Below, piece after piece: positions 54,134 through 63,390 of a stretch of DNA of 64,000 nt. The notes beneath the pieces are model-generated. The model was not told where the DNA came from. It did no database searches and worked only from the letters and a program-made list of their open reading frames with translations. The stretch lies in the NCBI GenBank assembly GCA_016712665.1, contig JADJQP010000007.1, forward strand, positions 77,681-141,680, written 5' to 3'. This DNA is from Bacteroidota bacterium. GTDB lineage: Bacteria; Bacteroidota; Bacteroidia; Chitinophagales; Chitinophagaceae. The position numbers and the translations under genes were made by a program. Every line of letters begins with the position of its first letter. Position 1 is the first letter of the stretch.

Positions 54134-54790
54134 TTATTCATACATATCGTCCGCTTGCTCGCCTTGTTTTTTTCCTGAAAGGGCAAATTTGATAATAACA
54201 GGTAAGGTGGTAACCAAAATAATCACCACTACTATAATTTCCAATCTGGTTTTTATCCATGGAAATTGCTTGCTCAGAAAAAAGCCAGCCAGCATCATCG
54301 AAAAAACCCACAGGAATGATCCGATAAAATTATATAAGGTAAATTTCTTGTAATCCATTTTTACCACACCGGCTACTATTGGTACAAAGGTTCGTATGAT
54401 GGGTAAAAATCTGGCAGCAATGATGGTAAGGGCTCCATTTTTTTCGTAAAATTTTTGAGCAGACATTAAATGCTTTTTTTTGAAGAAAAAGGTATCACGT
54501 CGAGAGTAAATAAAAGGACCTGATTTTTTGCCAAACCAATAACCCACAAAATTACCCAGCACACCGGCTAAGGCAATCATCACCATAATGAAAAAATAGT
54601 GTACATCAAAGAATTCGGCTGCCAGTTCTTCAGCATATATTCCGGCAACAAAAAGCAGGGAATCGCCCGGCAAGAAAAACCCAACAAATAAACCGGTTTC
54701 GGCAAATATCACAAAGAGCAACAGATAAAGACCGCCCATTTTGATATACCATTCAGGATTCAGTAGGGTTTCTTTTAAGGTTTCAAGCAT
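54134..54790 (-). CDS. DedA family membrane protein
   Basis: The 218-residue protein has ETGLFVGFFLPGDSLLFVAG (residues about 30-50), the DedA signature with an acidic helix start. GNFVGYWFGKKSGPFIY and FLPIIRTFVPIVAG, with the conserved Arg, follow. DedA proteins maintain membrane potential and lipid flipping (undecaprenyl phosphate, PE). I placed the start at 54790. A TAnnTTTG box lies upstream. Confidence 0.93.
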   Translation of the reverse strand: MLETLKETLLNPEWYIKMGGLYLLLFVIFAETGLFVGFFLPGDSLLFVAGIYAEELAAEFFDVHYFFIMVMIALAGVLGNFVGYWFGKKSGPFIYSRRDTFFFKKKHLMSAQKFYEKNGALTIIAARFLPIIRTFVPIVAGVVKMDYKKFTLYNFIGSFLWVFSMMLAGFFLSKQFPWIKTRLEIIVVVIILVTTLPVIIKFALSGKKQGEQADDMYE

Positions 54791-54808
54791 TGTCTGATTT
54801 TGAGGGCA

Positions 54809-54816
54809 CAAATATA
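54809..54816 (-). promoter_or_regulatory. Promoter -7 box (TATATTTG) for dedA
   Basis: Minus-strand TATATTTG, 18 bases upstream of the dedA start codon. Confidence 0.55.
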
Positions 54817-54927
54817 GTTTTAATATTATATATAGCAATCTTAATAATTTCGATTCAAAACCTTTCCCTGCAAAATATAAAGACGCCTTCTTATTTTTTT
54901 ATATATTTAGAGCTTAAAATATCATTC

Positions 54928-56600
54928 ATGGAAAAACAGAATACGGTACCCACTAATTACGGCGCGCTCAGTACGCTGGTAACGGTTTTTTTCTTTTGGG
55001 GTTTCATAGCGGCCGGCAACGGGGTCTTTATTCCTTTTTGCAAGCACTATTTTGATTTAGACCAGTTTCAATCGCAGCTCATAGACTTTGCGTTTTATGG
55101 CGCCTACTATTTGGGGGCCTTGGGCTTATTTGTGTATTCAAATTTTACCAATCGCGATTTGGTAGCACAATGGGGGTACAAAAAAAGTATCGTGTATGGC
55201 CTGGTATTTTCTGCCTTGGGTGCCATTGCCATGATAGTAGCCGTAAATGGAAACACCTTTGTGGGAATGCTAATTGGTTTCTTTATTGTAGCCCTAGGTT
55301 TTTCATTGCAGCAAACTGCCGCAAACCCTTTTGCACTCTTATTAGGCGATCCTTCTACAGGCAGTAATCGTATCAATTTGGGAGGGAGTATCAATTCCTT
55401 TGGAACCTTTATTGGACCAATTATTGTTGCCTTAGCCTTATTTGGTGTTACCAAGGCCACAGACGATCAGGTGAATAGTCTTAGCTTGGATAAGGTGTCC
55501 ATTCTGTATGGATTTGTTTGCGTGCTGTTTTTAGGGGCAGCGGCATTGTTTTTTCAGCAAAAAGTTCCGAGTGGCGGAAGTACTGGAAACCACTGAGAAG
55601 GCTAACAAGGCTTTGATGGCGATGTTGATTTTGACCATTTTGTTAGTGATTGTTTTTGTTCCGGTATTTATGAGTTATACCAAAGAAGTGGACGATGTTT
55701 TGCTCAAGAAGGAAATTGAAATGACCAGAATCAAATGGCTATTCTTAGGATTGGTGTTTATTATTGGAATGCTTTTGTTTTCTTATTTTTCTGCACGCAA
55801 AAATAATGAAGGATGGGGTGCCATGAAGTATCCACAATTAATTTTAGGGATGTTGGCCATTTTTATTTACGTAGGGGTAGAGGTAGCCATTGGAAGTAAC
55901 TTGAGTGAGCTACTGAAGCAACCACAATTTGGGGATTAGAGTCATCGCAGGCTGCTCCCTATGTTTCTATGTATTGGGGTAGTTTAATGATTTGCAGATG
56001 GGCCGGCGCTATTAATGTGTTCAAACCGGGCAAATCGCTCAAGAATCTATTGCTACTCATTATTCCCATGTTGGCCTTTGGGGTACTTATTTTAATCAAT
56101 ACCATTGCCCAAAACGATATGCAACCTTGTACTGGTATTTTGTTTGTGTGTTGATTTTAGTGGCTGCGTTTTATATAACACAAGATAAGCCTGCAAAAAC
56201 ATTGCTGATTTTTAGCTTGCTAGGAATCATGGCCATGATGGTGGGTATTTTTACAGAAGGTAAAGTCGCAACCTATGCATTTTTAAGTGGTGGATTATTT
56301 TGCAGTGTGATGTGGCCGTGTATATTTTCCTTGTCTACAGCCGGTTTGGGGAAATACACTACACAGGGTTCAGCCTTTTTGATTATGATGATTTTGGGAG
56401 GTGCCATTATTCCACCCATACAAGGAAAACTGGCTGACTTTTTACAAAGCAATACAGAAGTAGTGGGTTTTGGCATTCACAATTCCTATTGGATTACCGT
56501 TGCTTGCTTTGCCTATTTGGCATTGTTTGCATTTTTAGTTAAAGGCATTTTACATAAACAGGGTATTGATTATGACGCAAGCACTGAGGCTGGGCATTGA
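54928..56600 (+). CDS. Sugar MFS transporter (GluP/FucP-like), several frameshifts
   Basis: The N-terminal part (TLVTVFFFWGFIAAGNGVFIPFCKHYFDLDQFQSQLID) is the glucose/galactose or fucose MFS family. The frame breaks at about 55567-55572 (net two bases missing), at the G-run 55931-55934 (one missing) and near 56121 (one missing). The corrected frame reads on through WGSLMICRWAGA and ends IHNSYWITVACFAYLALFAFLVKGIL. Total is about 558 residues, longer than typical because of an extra loop. It overlaps the ROK kinase gene by 29 bases, so uptake and phosphorylation are coupled. The start is ATG 54928. Confidence 0.8.
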
Positions 56601-57504
56601 TATTGGAGGTACGAATACGGCCTATGGATTGGTAAATGAATCGGGAGTTATTGTTGCACAGGGGAGTATTTCTTCTCGAGGACATGAGAGCCCGGAAGCC
56701 TTTGTACGCGCATTATACCAACAGATGAAGGAGGCACTTCCGTCTTCCTCGTTCGAAAATATTACTTCTATTGGTGTGGGAGCCCCCAATGGCAATTATT
56801 ATACTGGCAATATTGAATTTGCACCCAATCTGGAATGGAAGGGAATCATTCCCTTAGCCTCTTTGTTGCAAACACAGTTTTCCATTCCGGTAAGGGTGAG
56901 CAATGACGCTAATGCTGCTGCGATGGGTGAAATGATGTATGGCGTTGCAAAAGGAATGCGCGATTTTATTATGGTAACCTTGGGCACAGGAGTAGGCAGT
57001 GGGTTTGTGGCCAACGGCGAATTGATTTACGGTCATGATGGATTTGCCGGCGAACTGGGACATGTGATAGCAGTTAGAGATGGGCGCTTGTGCGGTTGCG
57101 GCAGAAAAGGTTGCTTAGAAGCGTATACTTCAGCGACAGGCATTGTAGCAACGGCAAATGAAATGATTCACGCCAATACAAGTCCTAGTATTTTAGCGAA
57201 TGTCGCAATCACAGATTCAAAGCAACTATTTGAGGCCGCTCAAAAAGGGGATGCATTGGCAATATCGATATTTGATTATACCGGAAAAATACTAGGTCAA
57301 ACCCTTGCCGATGCAGTAGCCATTACCAGTCCGGAAGCCATTATTTTATTTGGTGGTTTGGCGCGAGCTGGTCATTTTATTTTAGATCCGATAAAATTTT
57401 ATTTTGAAGAAAATGTACTCATCATTTACAAAAGCAAAGTAAAAATACTGACCTCCCAATTAGCAGAAAGTGATGCCGCCATTTTAGGCGCTGCGGCGTT
57501 GTAG
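56572..57504 (+). CDS. ROK family sugar kinase
   Basis: The 310-residue protein starts with GIDIGGTNTAYG (ATP phosphate loop). GVGAPNGNYYTG and NDANAAAMGE hold the catalytic-type Asp. CGCGRKGCLEAY (about 173-184) is the ROK zinc motif. It likely phosphorylates glucose, fructose or an amino sugar. Its overlap with the sugar transporter gene supports a linked uptake pathway. ATG 56572 was chosen over TTG 56566. Full length. Confidence 0.93.
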   Translation: MTQALRLGIDIGGTNTAYGLVNESGVIVAQGSISSRGHESPEAFVRALYQQMKEALPSSSFENITSIGVGAPNGNYYTGNIEFAPNLEWKGIIPLASLLQTQFSIPVRVSNDANAAAMGEMMYGVAKGMRDFIMVTLGTGVGSGFVANGELIYGHDGFAGELGHVIAVRDGRLCGCGRKGCLEAYTSATGIVATANEMIHANTSPSILANVAITDSKQLFEAAQKGDALAISIFDYTGKILGQTLADAVAITSPEAIILFGGLARAGHFILDPIKFYFEENVLIIYKSKVKILTSQLAESDAAILGAAAL

Positions 57505-57515
57505 AGTTTGTGAAT

Positions 57516-58321
57516 TTATTTAAAGGCGGTCCAGATACGGCTCTCTTTATTAAAGATCCAAACAAGTCCATTTGCAAATGAGAAATTAAATCGGTCTTCT
57601 AGTTTTGTATTCGGTGGAAATTGCTTATACCCTGTCATGAAGCCTTTGACATTGTAAAACTCAACTCGTTCCTTGTCTATATTCAATAACAGAAATTGTT
57701 TGTTTGGCAATCCTGTATAAATGGCAGTGGTGGAATTGTATTCATCTGATAAACCCGGTTGGTCATTTAACTCATTGGAACTGGTATTTTGAAGATGCAA
57801 TTTCATGGTTTGGTCAAACATTCCGGTACTCATTAGATATACAGAAAATTCCATATTATTTTCTGCACTTAGAAAATACACCTTATTCGAACTGGGGTCA
57901 TAGGCACCCACACTATTGGCATCGGGCTGATTGAGGCCATCATATAAAATTTTTGTACCAGTTGGAATTCCCTTGCTATCCAACTCATATTGCCGCCATC
58001 CATAGCTATCATATCCATTGCATTGTACAGCATTCACCTTTGGATTATACCAAAAGTTTTTTAGGTCAACCATACATTCAAGAGTAATGTCCGACAGTAT
58101 TTTTCCAGAAGCATCTGTTACCAATAAGGGATAGATTTCATTGCCAGCCATTCCCAAATAATATTTTTTCAGTTTTGGATGCCACACCACGCCGGCACCA
58201 TTGGCGCCACCCTCACGCGCCACTTTAATTTCCATTGTTTTTTCAGCACTCCTTGAGCATGAACGAGATTGGTAGCATGCAACAAACATAGTATTACAAT
58301 AAGCGAAATGATTTTTTTCAT
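57516..58321 (-). CDS. Secreted protein of unknown fold, one frameshift near the N-terminus
   Basis: Base 58321 opens ATG and a signal peptide (MKKIISLIVILCLLHATNLVHAQ). One base is missing in the T-run 58238-58243 (plus strand); adding it continues QGVLKKTMEIKVAREGGANGAGVVWHPKLKKYYLG, and the total is 268 residues. The body is a repeat-like beta structure (KNFWYNPKVNAVQCNGYD, VGAYDPSSNKVYFLSAEN), as in beta-propeller proteins. Family unknown. It lies 16 bases downstream of the TPR gene on the same strand and is probably co-transcribed. Confidence 0.75.
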
Positions 58322-58337
58322 GATGTTATTTTTTTGA

Positions 58338-59462
58338 TTAGAGTTTGTTTATTTTTTCCTGTAAGGGTGCAGCATTTTTACTATTAAGCGATTTTAACTC
58401 ATTTGCCATCTGCTGTGCCTTCTGTTTATTATTTTGTGAAATATATAAATAACCCAAATAAAAGCGCGCATTTTCATTGGAAGGGGTTAAGGAGATCGCC
58501 TTTAAAAAATGGGTTTCTGCTTCTGTATTTTTACCCAGTTTATAATAACTATAACCCAGTTCAACATAGGCAGCCGTATAGGTATTTTCTTGTTCGATGG
58601 CTTTGGTTAAATACGAAACGGCCTCTGCATATTTTTGTTGACTATTTAGGCAATACCCAATTCCAAAGCATGCCTTTCGTTCGTTTGGTTTCAATGTCAA
58701 TGTTTTTTGATACCATTCCATCGCTTTTATCATATCTTTTTTATTATCTCGATAGATTTCGGCAATGCCATTATAAGGGACATGCGATTTTGGATCTAAT
58801 TCCATTGCTTTATTAAAATAACCGATTGCCACCTCATCTTGTTTTAGTTTTGAATTGGCAAAGCCCAATTCCAGATAGGTATTCAAGTAATCATCTTTAT
58901 AAAGTTTTGAATAGGTCAACGATTTAATGGCGTCTTCATATTTTTTGAGTGCGTTTTCGGTATATCCTCTTCGGTACCAATACACATAGTCTGAATCAAC
59001 AGCTTTTTGATTGCTGTGTTCAATAAATTTACTAAGCGCTAATTCGTGTTTATCTTGTGAGTAATAGCAGTAGCCAATTCGTTTGTTGATATTAGAGTAA
59101 TCAGGTTTTAAGCTTTTGCATTTTTCATAGTTGGCTCTTGCTGAGTCGTATTGTGCATTCTTTTCAAATGCATATCCCAATTCGAAATACAATTTTGCTA
59201 TGGTACTCATTTCTTTTCGTACCGAACGAAGTGCAGTGATAGCTGCTGTGTAATTTTGCAGATCGTTATAGCACCATCCTATCTCATATTGCGCTTGATA
59301 GTAGCTGGGATTTAGCTTTAGTGCCTCTTGAAATTTTACCAATGCCTCTTTGGTCTTTTTATTTTTTTTTAGGGTAAGTCCTTGTTCGTATATTTCTGCA
59401 GCGTTTTGAGAAAATACTTGTGCAGGAAAAAGGAATAGGCAAAAGAAGAATATTCTGGTCAT
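58338..59462 (-). CDS. Exported TPR-repeat protein
   Basis: The 374-residue protein has a signal peptide (start at 59462, MTRIFFFCLFLFPAQVFSQ), then about ten TPR-type 34-residue units from residue 20 onward, each with the W/L-G-Y-A-F pattern (KFQEALKLNPSYYQAQYEIGWCYNDLQNY and so on). It is probably periplasmic and binds proteins. The neighbouring secreted protein may be its partner. A -7 box lies 11 bases upstream. Confidence 0.85.
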   Translation of the reverse strand: MTRIFFFCLFLFPAQVFSQNAAEIYEQGLTLKKNKKTKEALVKFQEALKLNPSYYQAQYEIGWCYNDLQNYTAAITALRSVRKEMSTIAKLYFELGYAFEKNAQYDSARANYEKCKSLKPDYSNINKRIGYCYYSQDKHELALSKFIEHSNQKAVDSDYVYWYRRGYTENALKKYEDAIKSLTYSKLYKDDYLNTYLELGFANSKLKQDEVAIGYFNKAMELDPKSHVPYNGIAEIYRDNKKDMIKAMEWYQKTLTLKPNERKACFGIGYCLNSQQKYAEAVSYLTKAIEQENTYTAAYVELGYSYYKLGKNTEAETHFLKAISLTPSNENARFYLGYLYISQNNKQKAQQMANELKSLNSKNAAPLQEKINKL

Positions 59463-59473
59463 CTTTTTTTTTA

Positions 59474-59481
59474 CAAAGTTA
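59474..59481 (-). promoter_or_regulatory. Promoter -7 box (TAACTTTG)
   Basis: Minus-strand TAACTTTG, 11 bases upstream of the TPR gene start codon at 59462. Confidence 0.5.
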
Positions 59482-59631
59482 CCCATTTTCTTTTTCGTAT
59501 GAAATACCCTATTTTGGGTATTTTTAGGGAATGCCCTCGCTATTTGCCAAACTAGAAACCTGCCTACTTGTGCCAGCCTTGTGACACCGAGCCGCTATAC
59601 TTGAATTTTTTTTAGTCTCTTTTAGTTGTGC

Positions 59632-59639
59632 TATATTTG
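59632..59639 (+). promoter_or_regulatory. Promoter -7 box (TATATTTG) for pruA
   Basis: Exact TAnnTTTG match 23 bases before the pruA ATG. Confidence 0.6.
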
Positions 59640-59662
59640 CAACCTAAAATAACATTTAAACA

Positions 59663-61294
59663 ATGAGTAACGGATATTTTTACTTCCCACAGCCTACTAA
59701 CGAACCTGTATTGCAATTTGCCCCAAAGTCAGCCGAAAAATTGGCCCTTAAGAATGCTTTGGCAAAGGCAAAAAAAGTGAAATTGGATATTCCCATGTAT
59801 ATTGGATCGGAGGAAGTACGAACGGGGAAGAAGCAAGAAATCAGACCGCCACATGAAACCAAACATGTTTTAGGACATTTTCATGCCGGTGATGCGTCTC
59901 ATATGAAAGCCGCAATTAAGGCCTCATTGAGTGCTCGTGAACAATGGGCTCACACGCCCTGGGTGCAACGTGCCAGTATTTTTTTAAAAGCGGCTGATTT
60001 GTTGGCAACAAAATATCGTTATGATATGCTTGCGGCTACCATGCTCGGACAAAGTAAAAATGCCTTTCAAGCGGAAATTGATAGTACATGTGAATTGATT
60101 GATTTTTTACGATTTAATGTGCACTTTTTGAGTGATATTTATAGTCAACAACCGATATCCGGAGCAGGAATGTATAATAGGGTAGAGTATCGTGCATTAG
60201 AAGGTTTTGTATTGGCGGTTACCCCCTTTAATTTTACGGCTATTGGCGGTAATTTACCTACTTCGGCAGCCATGTGTGGCAATGTGGTTGTTTGGAAACC
60301 TGCCAATACACAAATTTACTCTGCAAACCTGTTTATGAAAATACTCAAGGAGGCCGGTTTGCCGGATGGTGTTATTAATTTGGTGTATGTAAGTGGACCT
60401 GTAGTGGGCGAAGTATGTTTTGCGCACCCCGATTTTGCCGGTGTTCACTTTACAGGTAGCACAGGAGTATTTCAAGGGATGTGGAAAAGCATCGGCGAAA
60501 ATATTGCCAAGTACAAAACCTATCCACGTATCGTAGGCGAAACAGGCGGCAAAGATTTTGTGTTGGTGCACCCATCTGCAAATGAAGATGCTGTGGTGGC
60601 AGCCTTAGCTCGTGGCGCCTTCGAATATCAAGGCCAAAAATGTAGTGCTGCTTCTCGGGCCTATTTGCCTGATAATTTGTCTGCCGGCATTAAAAAGAAA
60701 TTGGTAGCAGCGGTGAAGTCTATGAAGATGGGAACGACCGAAGATTTTACCAATTTTGTAAATGCGGTGATTGACGAAAAATCATTCAACAATATTAAGA
60801 ATTATATTGATGCTGCGAAGAAAGATAAATCATGTAAAATATTAGTAGGTGGTAAATGCGACAAATCGAAGGGTTGGTTTGTAGAGCCTACCATAATCGA
60901 AACAAGCGATCCTAAATATAAAACCATGTGTGAAGAAATATTTGGACCGGTACTTACTATTTATACTTTCAAAGGAACCGACTTTGAAAAAGTTTGCGAC
61001 CTTGTAGATTCCACCTCCGAGTATGCATTAACTGGTGCGGTATTTAGTCAAGACCGATATGCATTGGAAAAGGCGATGAAAAAATTAACCCATAGCGCTG
61101 GAAATTTTTATATCAATGACAAACCATCGGGCGCAGTAGTAGGTCAGCAACCTTTTGGTGGTGGCCGTGCCAGTGGTACCAATGATAAGGCAGGATCTAT
61201 GTTGAATTTATACAGATGGTTAAGCGCTCGTACCATAAAAGAGACATATAACCCGCCGGTGGATTATAAATATCCATTTATGCTGGAGAAATAG
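59663..61294 (+). CDS. pruA: L-glutamate gamma-semialdehyde dehydrogenase
   Basis: The 543-residue protein matches the P5C dehydrogenase family. FTGSTGVFQGMWKSIG precedes GETGGKDF (Glu near 292) and YQGQKCSAASRAY (catalytic Cys near 323). QPFGGGRASGTNDKAGS is the late motif. It oxidises glutamate semialdehyde to glutamate in proline catabolism. Length is normal. A DUF1572 gene follows by 22 bases. Confidence 0.95.
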   Translation: MSNGYFYFPQPTNEPVLQFAPKSAEKLALKNALAKAKKVKLDIPMYIGSEEVRTGKKQEIRPPHETKHVLGHFHAGDASHMKAAIKASLSAREQWAHTPWVQRASIFLKAADLLATKYRYDMLAATMLGQSKNAFQAEIDSTCELIDFLRFNVHFLSDIYSQQPISGAGMYNRVEYRALEGFVLAVTPFNFTAIGGNLPTSAAMCGNVVVWKPANTQIYSANLFMKILKEAGLPDGVINLVYVSGPVVGEVCFAHPDFAGVHFTGSTGVFQGMWKSIGENIAKYKTYPRIVGETGGKDFVLVHPSANEDAVVAALARGAFEYQGQKCSAASRAYLPDNLSAGIKKKLVAAVKSMKMGTTEDFTNFVNAVIDEKSFNNIKNYIDAAKKDKSCKILVGGKCDKSKGWFVEPTIIETSDPKYKTMCEEIFGPVLTIYTFKGTDFEKVCDLVDSTSEYALTGAVFSQDRYALEKAMKKLTHSAGNFYINDKPSGAVVGQQPFGGGRASGTNDKAGSMLNLYRWLSARTIKETYNPPVDYKYPFMLEK

Positions 61295-61316
61295 GGGAGC
61301 GACACAATTATTTAAT

Positions 61317-61847
61317 ATGTCAAACGATTTTTTGTCAAGTGCTATTCAACAATTTGAGTATTACAAAATGCTTGGCGAAAAAACATTTGCGCAACTCGAC
61401 GATGAAAACTTTTTTTGGCAATACAACGCCGACAGCAATAGCATTGCCAGTATTGTCAAACATTTATCAGGTAATATGCGCTCCCGCTGGACCGATTTTT
61501 TAACCACCGATGGAGAGAAGGAATGGAGAAACAGAGATGCTGAATTTGAAAATGATATTCAAACGAAGAGTGCTTTACTTGCAGTGTGGAATGCCGGATG
61601 GGATTGCTTATTTGCGGCCCTTCAATCAATAACAGCATCCGATTTACAACGTATTATTTTTATTCGAAATGAGGGCCACAGCGTTGCCGAAGCCATTCAT
61701 AGACAATTGGCACATTATTCGTACCATATCGGGCAAATTGTTTTTATTGGAAAAATGCGCTGTTCCAATTCCTGGCTTTCTTTGTCTATACCGAAAGGAA
61801 ACTCTGAAGCCTTTAATAAAGATAAATTTTCGGTTCCAAAAAAATAA
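61317..61847 (+). CDS. DUF1572 DinB-like protein
   Basis: The 176-residue protein has a four-helix, DinB-like pattern: SIVKHLSGNMRSRW (about residues 43-56, His near 48) and HRQLAHYSYHIGQIVFIGK (about 122-140, two His). These His are the metal-site positions of the DinB/YfiT group. It ends SEAFNKDKF, as in DUF1572. It may be a thiol-dependent transferase, but that is not shown. It is convergent with the esterase, two bases apart. Confidence 0.9.
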   Translation: MSNDFLSSAIQQFEYYKMLGEKTFAQLDDENFFWQYNADSNSIASIVKHLSGNMRSRWTDFLTTDGEKEWRNRDAEFENDIQTKSALLAVWNAGWDCLFAALQSITASDLQRIIFIRNEGHSVAEAIHRQLAHYSYHIGQIVFIGKMRCSNSWLSLSIPKGNSEAFNKDKFSVPKK

Positions 61848-61849
61848 CC

Positions 61850-63290
61850 CTACTTAATAATTTTAGTTACAGACTTTTGTTTGCTGGTTTGTATTATTAA
61901 AAAGTAAACACCACTGCTCAGGTTTGGCAACGTAATCGTTTTTGAATAGAATGGCGTACGTACTAATTGTTTACCTTGTAAATCTACCAATTCAATCGAG
62001 AGGACAGGAGTGAGGGACTCAATATTGATTTCATTTCCATGCAATGGATTGGGGTATACTTTTAAACCTATTTCCATTGTGGAGTTGACGATGTCGGTTG
62101 GCGAACAATTGTTGCTTGTATCAATTGTAGGTGCAAAAAACTTGGCCATATTGGTGGTGCGAAGCCAGTAATTGCTTATTGAATGCCCCACTACGTTAGG
62201 ATCTCCAATTTGTGCCACACAATCGGCGTTGTTTAATGTGCTGTCAAAAAATACATTCGGAAGTGGAATTTGAGCGCCGTTCAAAGTGGATATCATATTT
62301 TGGATTCCCTTTGAGCCGTATACTTTAGGTCTATTAATCAACCATGCGCAATTGGCGGGAAATTGAGTAAAGCAGTAAGCCTCTCCCTCTAATAGTCGAT
62401 CGTAGGTGTATGGAACTACCAAATCGTTCGGTTGATGAAACAGATAGAGGACAGGAGCTTGGTTATAACTATGGTTGGTGAACAGATCATTCATAAGGGC
62501 CCCATAAAAATTTCCCACCCCTTTTATGGTATAGGGTACCGTGGAGGGGTTGCCGTTTCCTGAAATACTTCCCAAATCAGGTCTTTGCAGATTCATGGAG
62601 GCGATGGAGGTATCAAAACCCGGCGTTTGAATACATTGATTTTCATACAATGCATTGGGAGGCATAACCGCAGCAAGTGCGTTACACTGGGCTGGCTTTT
62701 CACTATTTTCGTCTAAAAATGCGGTAGCCATTGCAATAAATCCACCGGCGCTTTCTCCCACAACAAACACATTTCTAGGGTCAATTTTGTATAGAGCAGC
62801 ATTATTTATTAAATATCGAATCGCTGATTTCGCATCTTGCATACCCCGATAGCTTGCCCGAAACCACTCAGCGGTATCCTGCATATTCAGGCAATTCCAG
62901 GGGATTCCAAAAAAGCGAAACATTACAGTTTATATAAGAGTTGGTTTGAAACATCCCCAATCGATAATTAATAGACGCTGTTGTAAATCCTCGTTTTGCG
63001 AAATCGCGCATAATAGCGGGTGGCACATCGATATCTTTATTGCCTGCCAAAAATGCACCACCATGAATGGCAATTAGTAAAGGTCGGCCACAACTGGGCG
63101 GGGTGTCGTTAATGGGTGTGGCGATATTCATATTCAGGGCACGCATGTTTCCTGCAAAATCAGGTTGCGTGTCATAAATCACATTATTTGTTTGTTGAAT
63201 GCTGTATAGAGTATCAACCCATTTCTGTGCGAATCCGTTTTCAAATACAAAGAGGCATATAAGGGTAAGGAGTAAAAAAGGATATTTCAT
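61850..63290 (-). CDS. Alpha/beta-hydrolase esterase with T9SS type A tail, one frameshift
   Basis: The protein starts MKYPFLLLTLICLFVFENGFAQ (signal peptide). LLIAIHGGAFLAGNKD has the HGG oxyanion pattern and VFVVGESAGGFIAMA the nucleophile elbow (GESAG). The catalytic His/Asp lie later. The frame breaks at the A-run 62909-62914 (one extra base). The corrected protein is 479 residues. The end (YPNPLHGNEINIESL onward, GVYFLIIQTSKQKSVTKIIK) is a T9SS type A sorting domain. It is a carboxylesterase/acetyl-xylan esterase-like surface enzyme. Confidence 0.85.
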
Positions 63291-63308
63291 GTAGGTATGT
63301 TTTCGGTG

Positions 63309-63316
63309 CAAAGATA
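63309..63316 (-). promoter_or_regulatory. Promoter -7 box (TATCTTTG)
   Basis: Minus-strand TATCTTTG, 18 bases upstream of the esterase start codon. Confidence 0.5.
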
Positions 63317-63376
63317 CGGTAAAGTCGTATTCAAAAAAATGCTGTCCTTATTAATCCTTCCTCAACAATTCGGCAG

Positions 63377-63384
63377 TATCTTTA
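63377..63384 (+). promoter_or_regulatory. Possible -7 box (TATCTTTA), leaderless spacing
   Basis: One mismatch from TAnnTTTG; it ends six bases before ATG 63391. Confidence 0.4.
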
Positions 63385-63390
63385 CTATGA

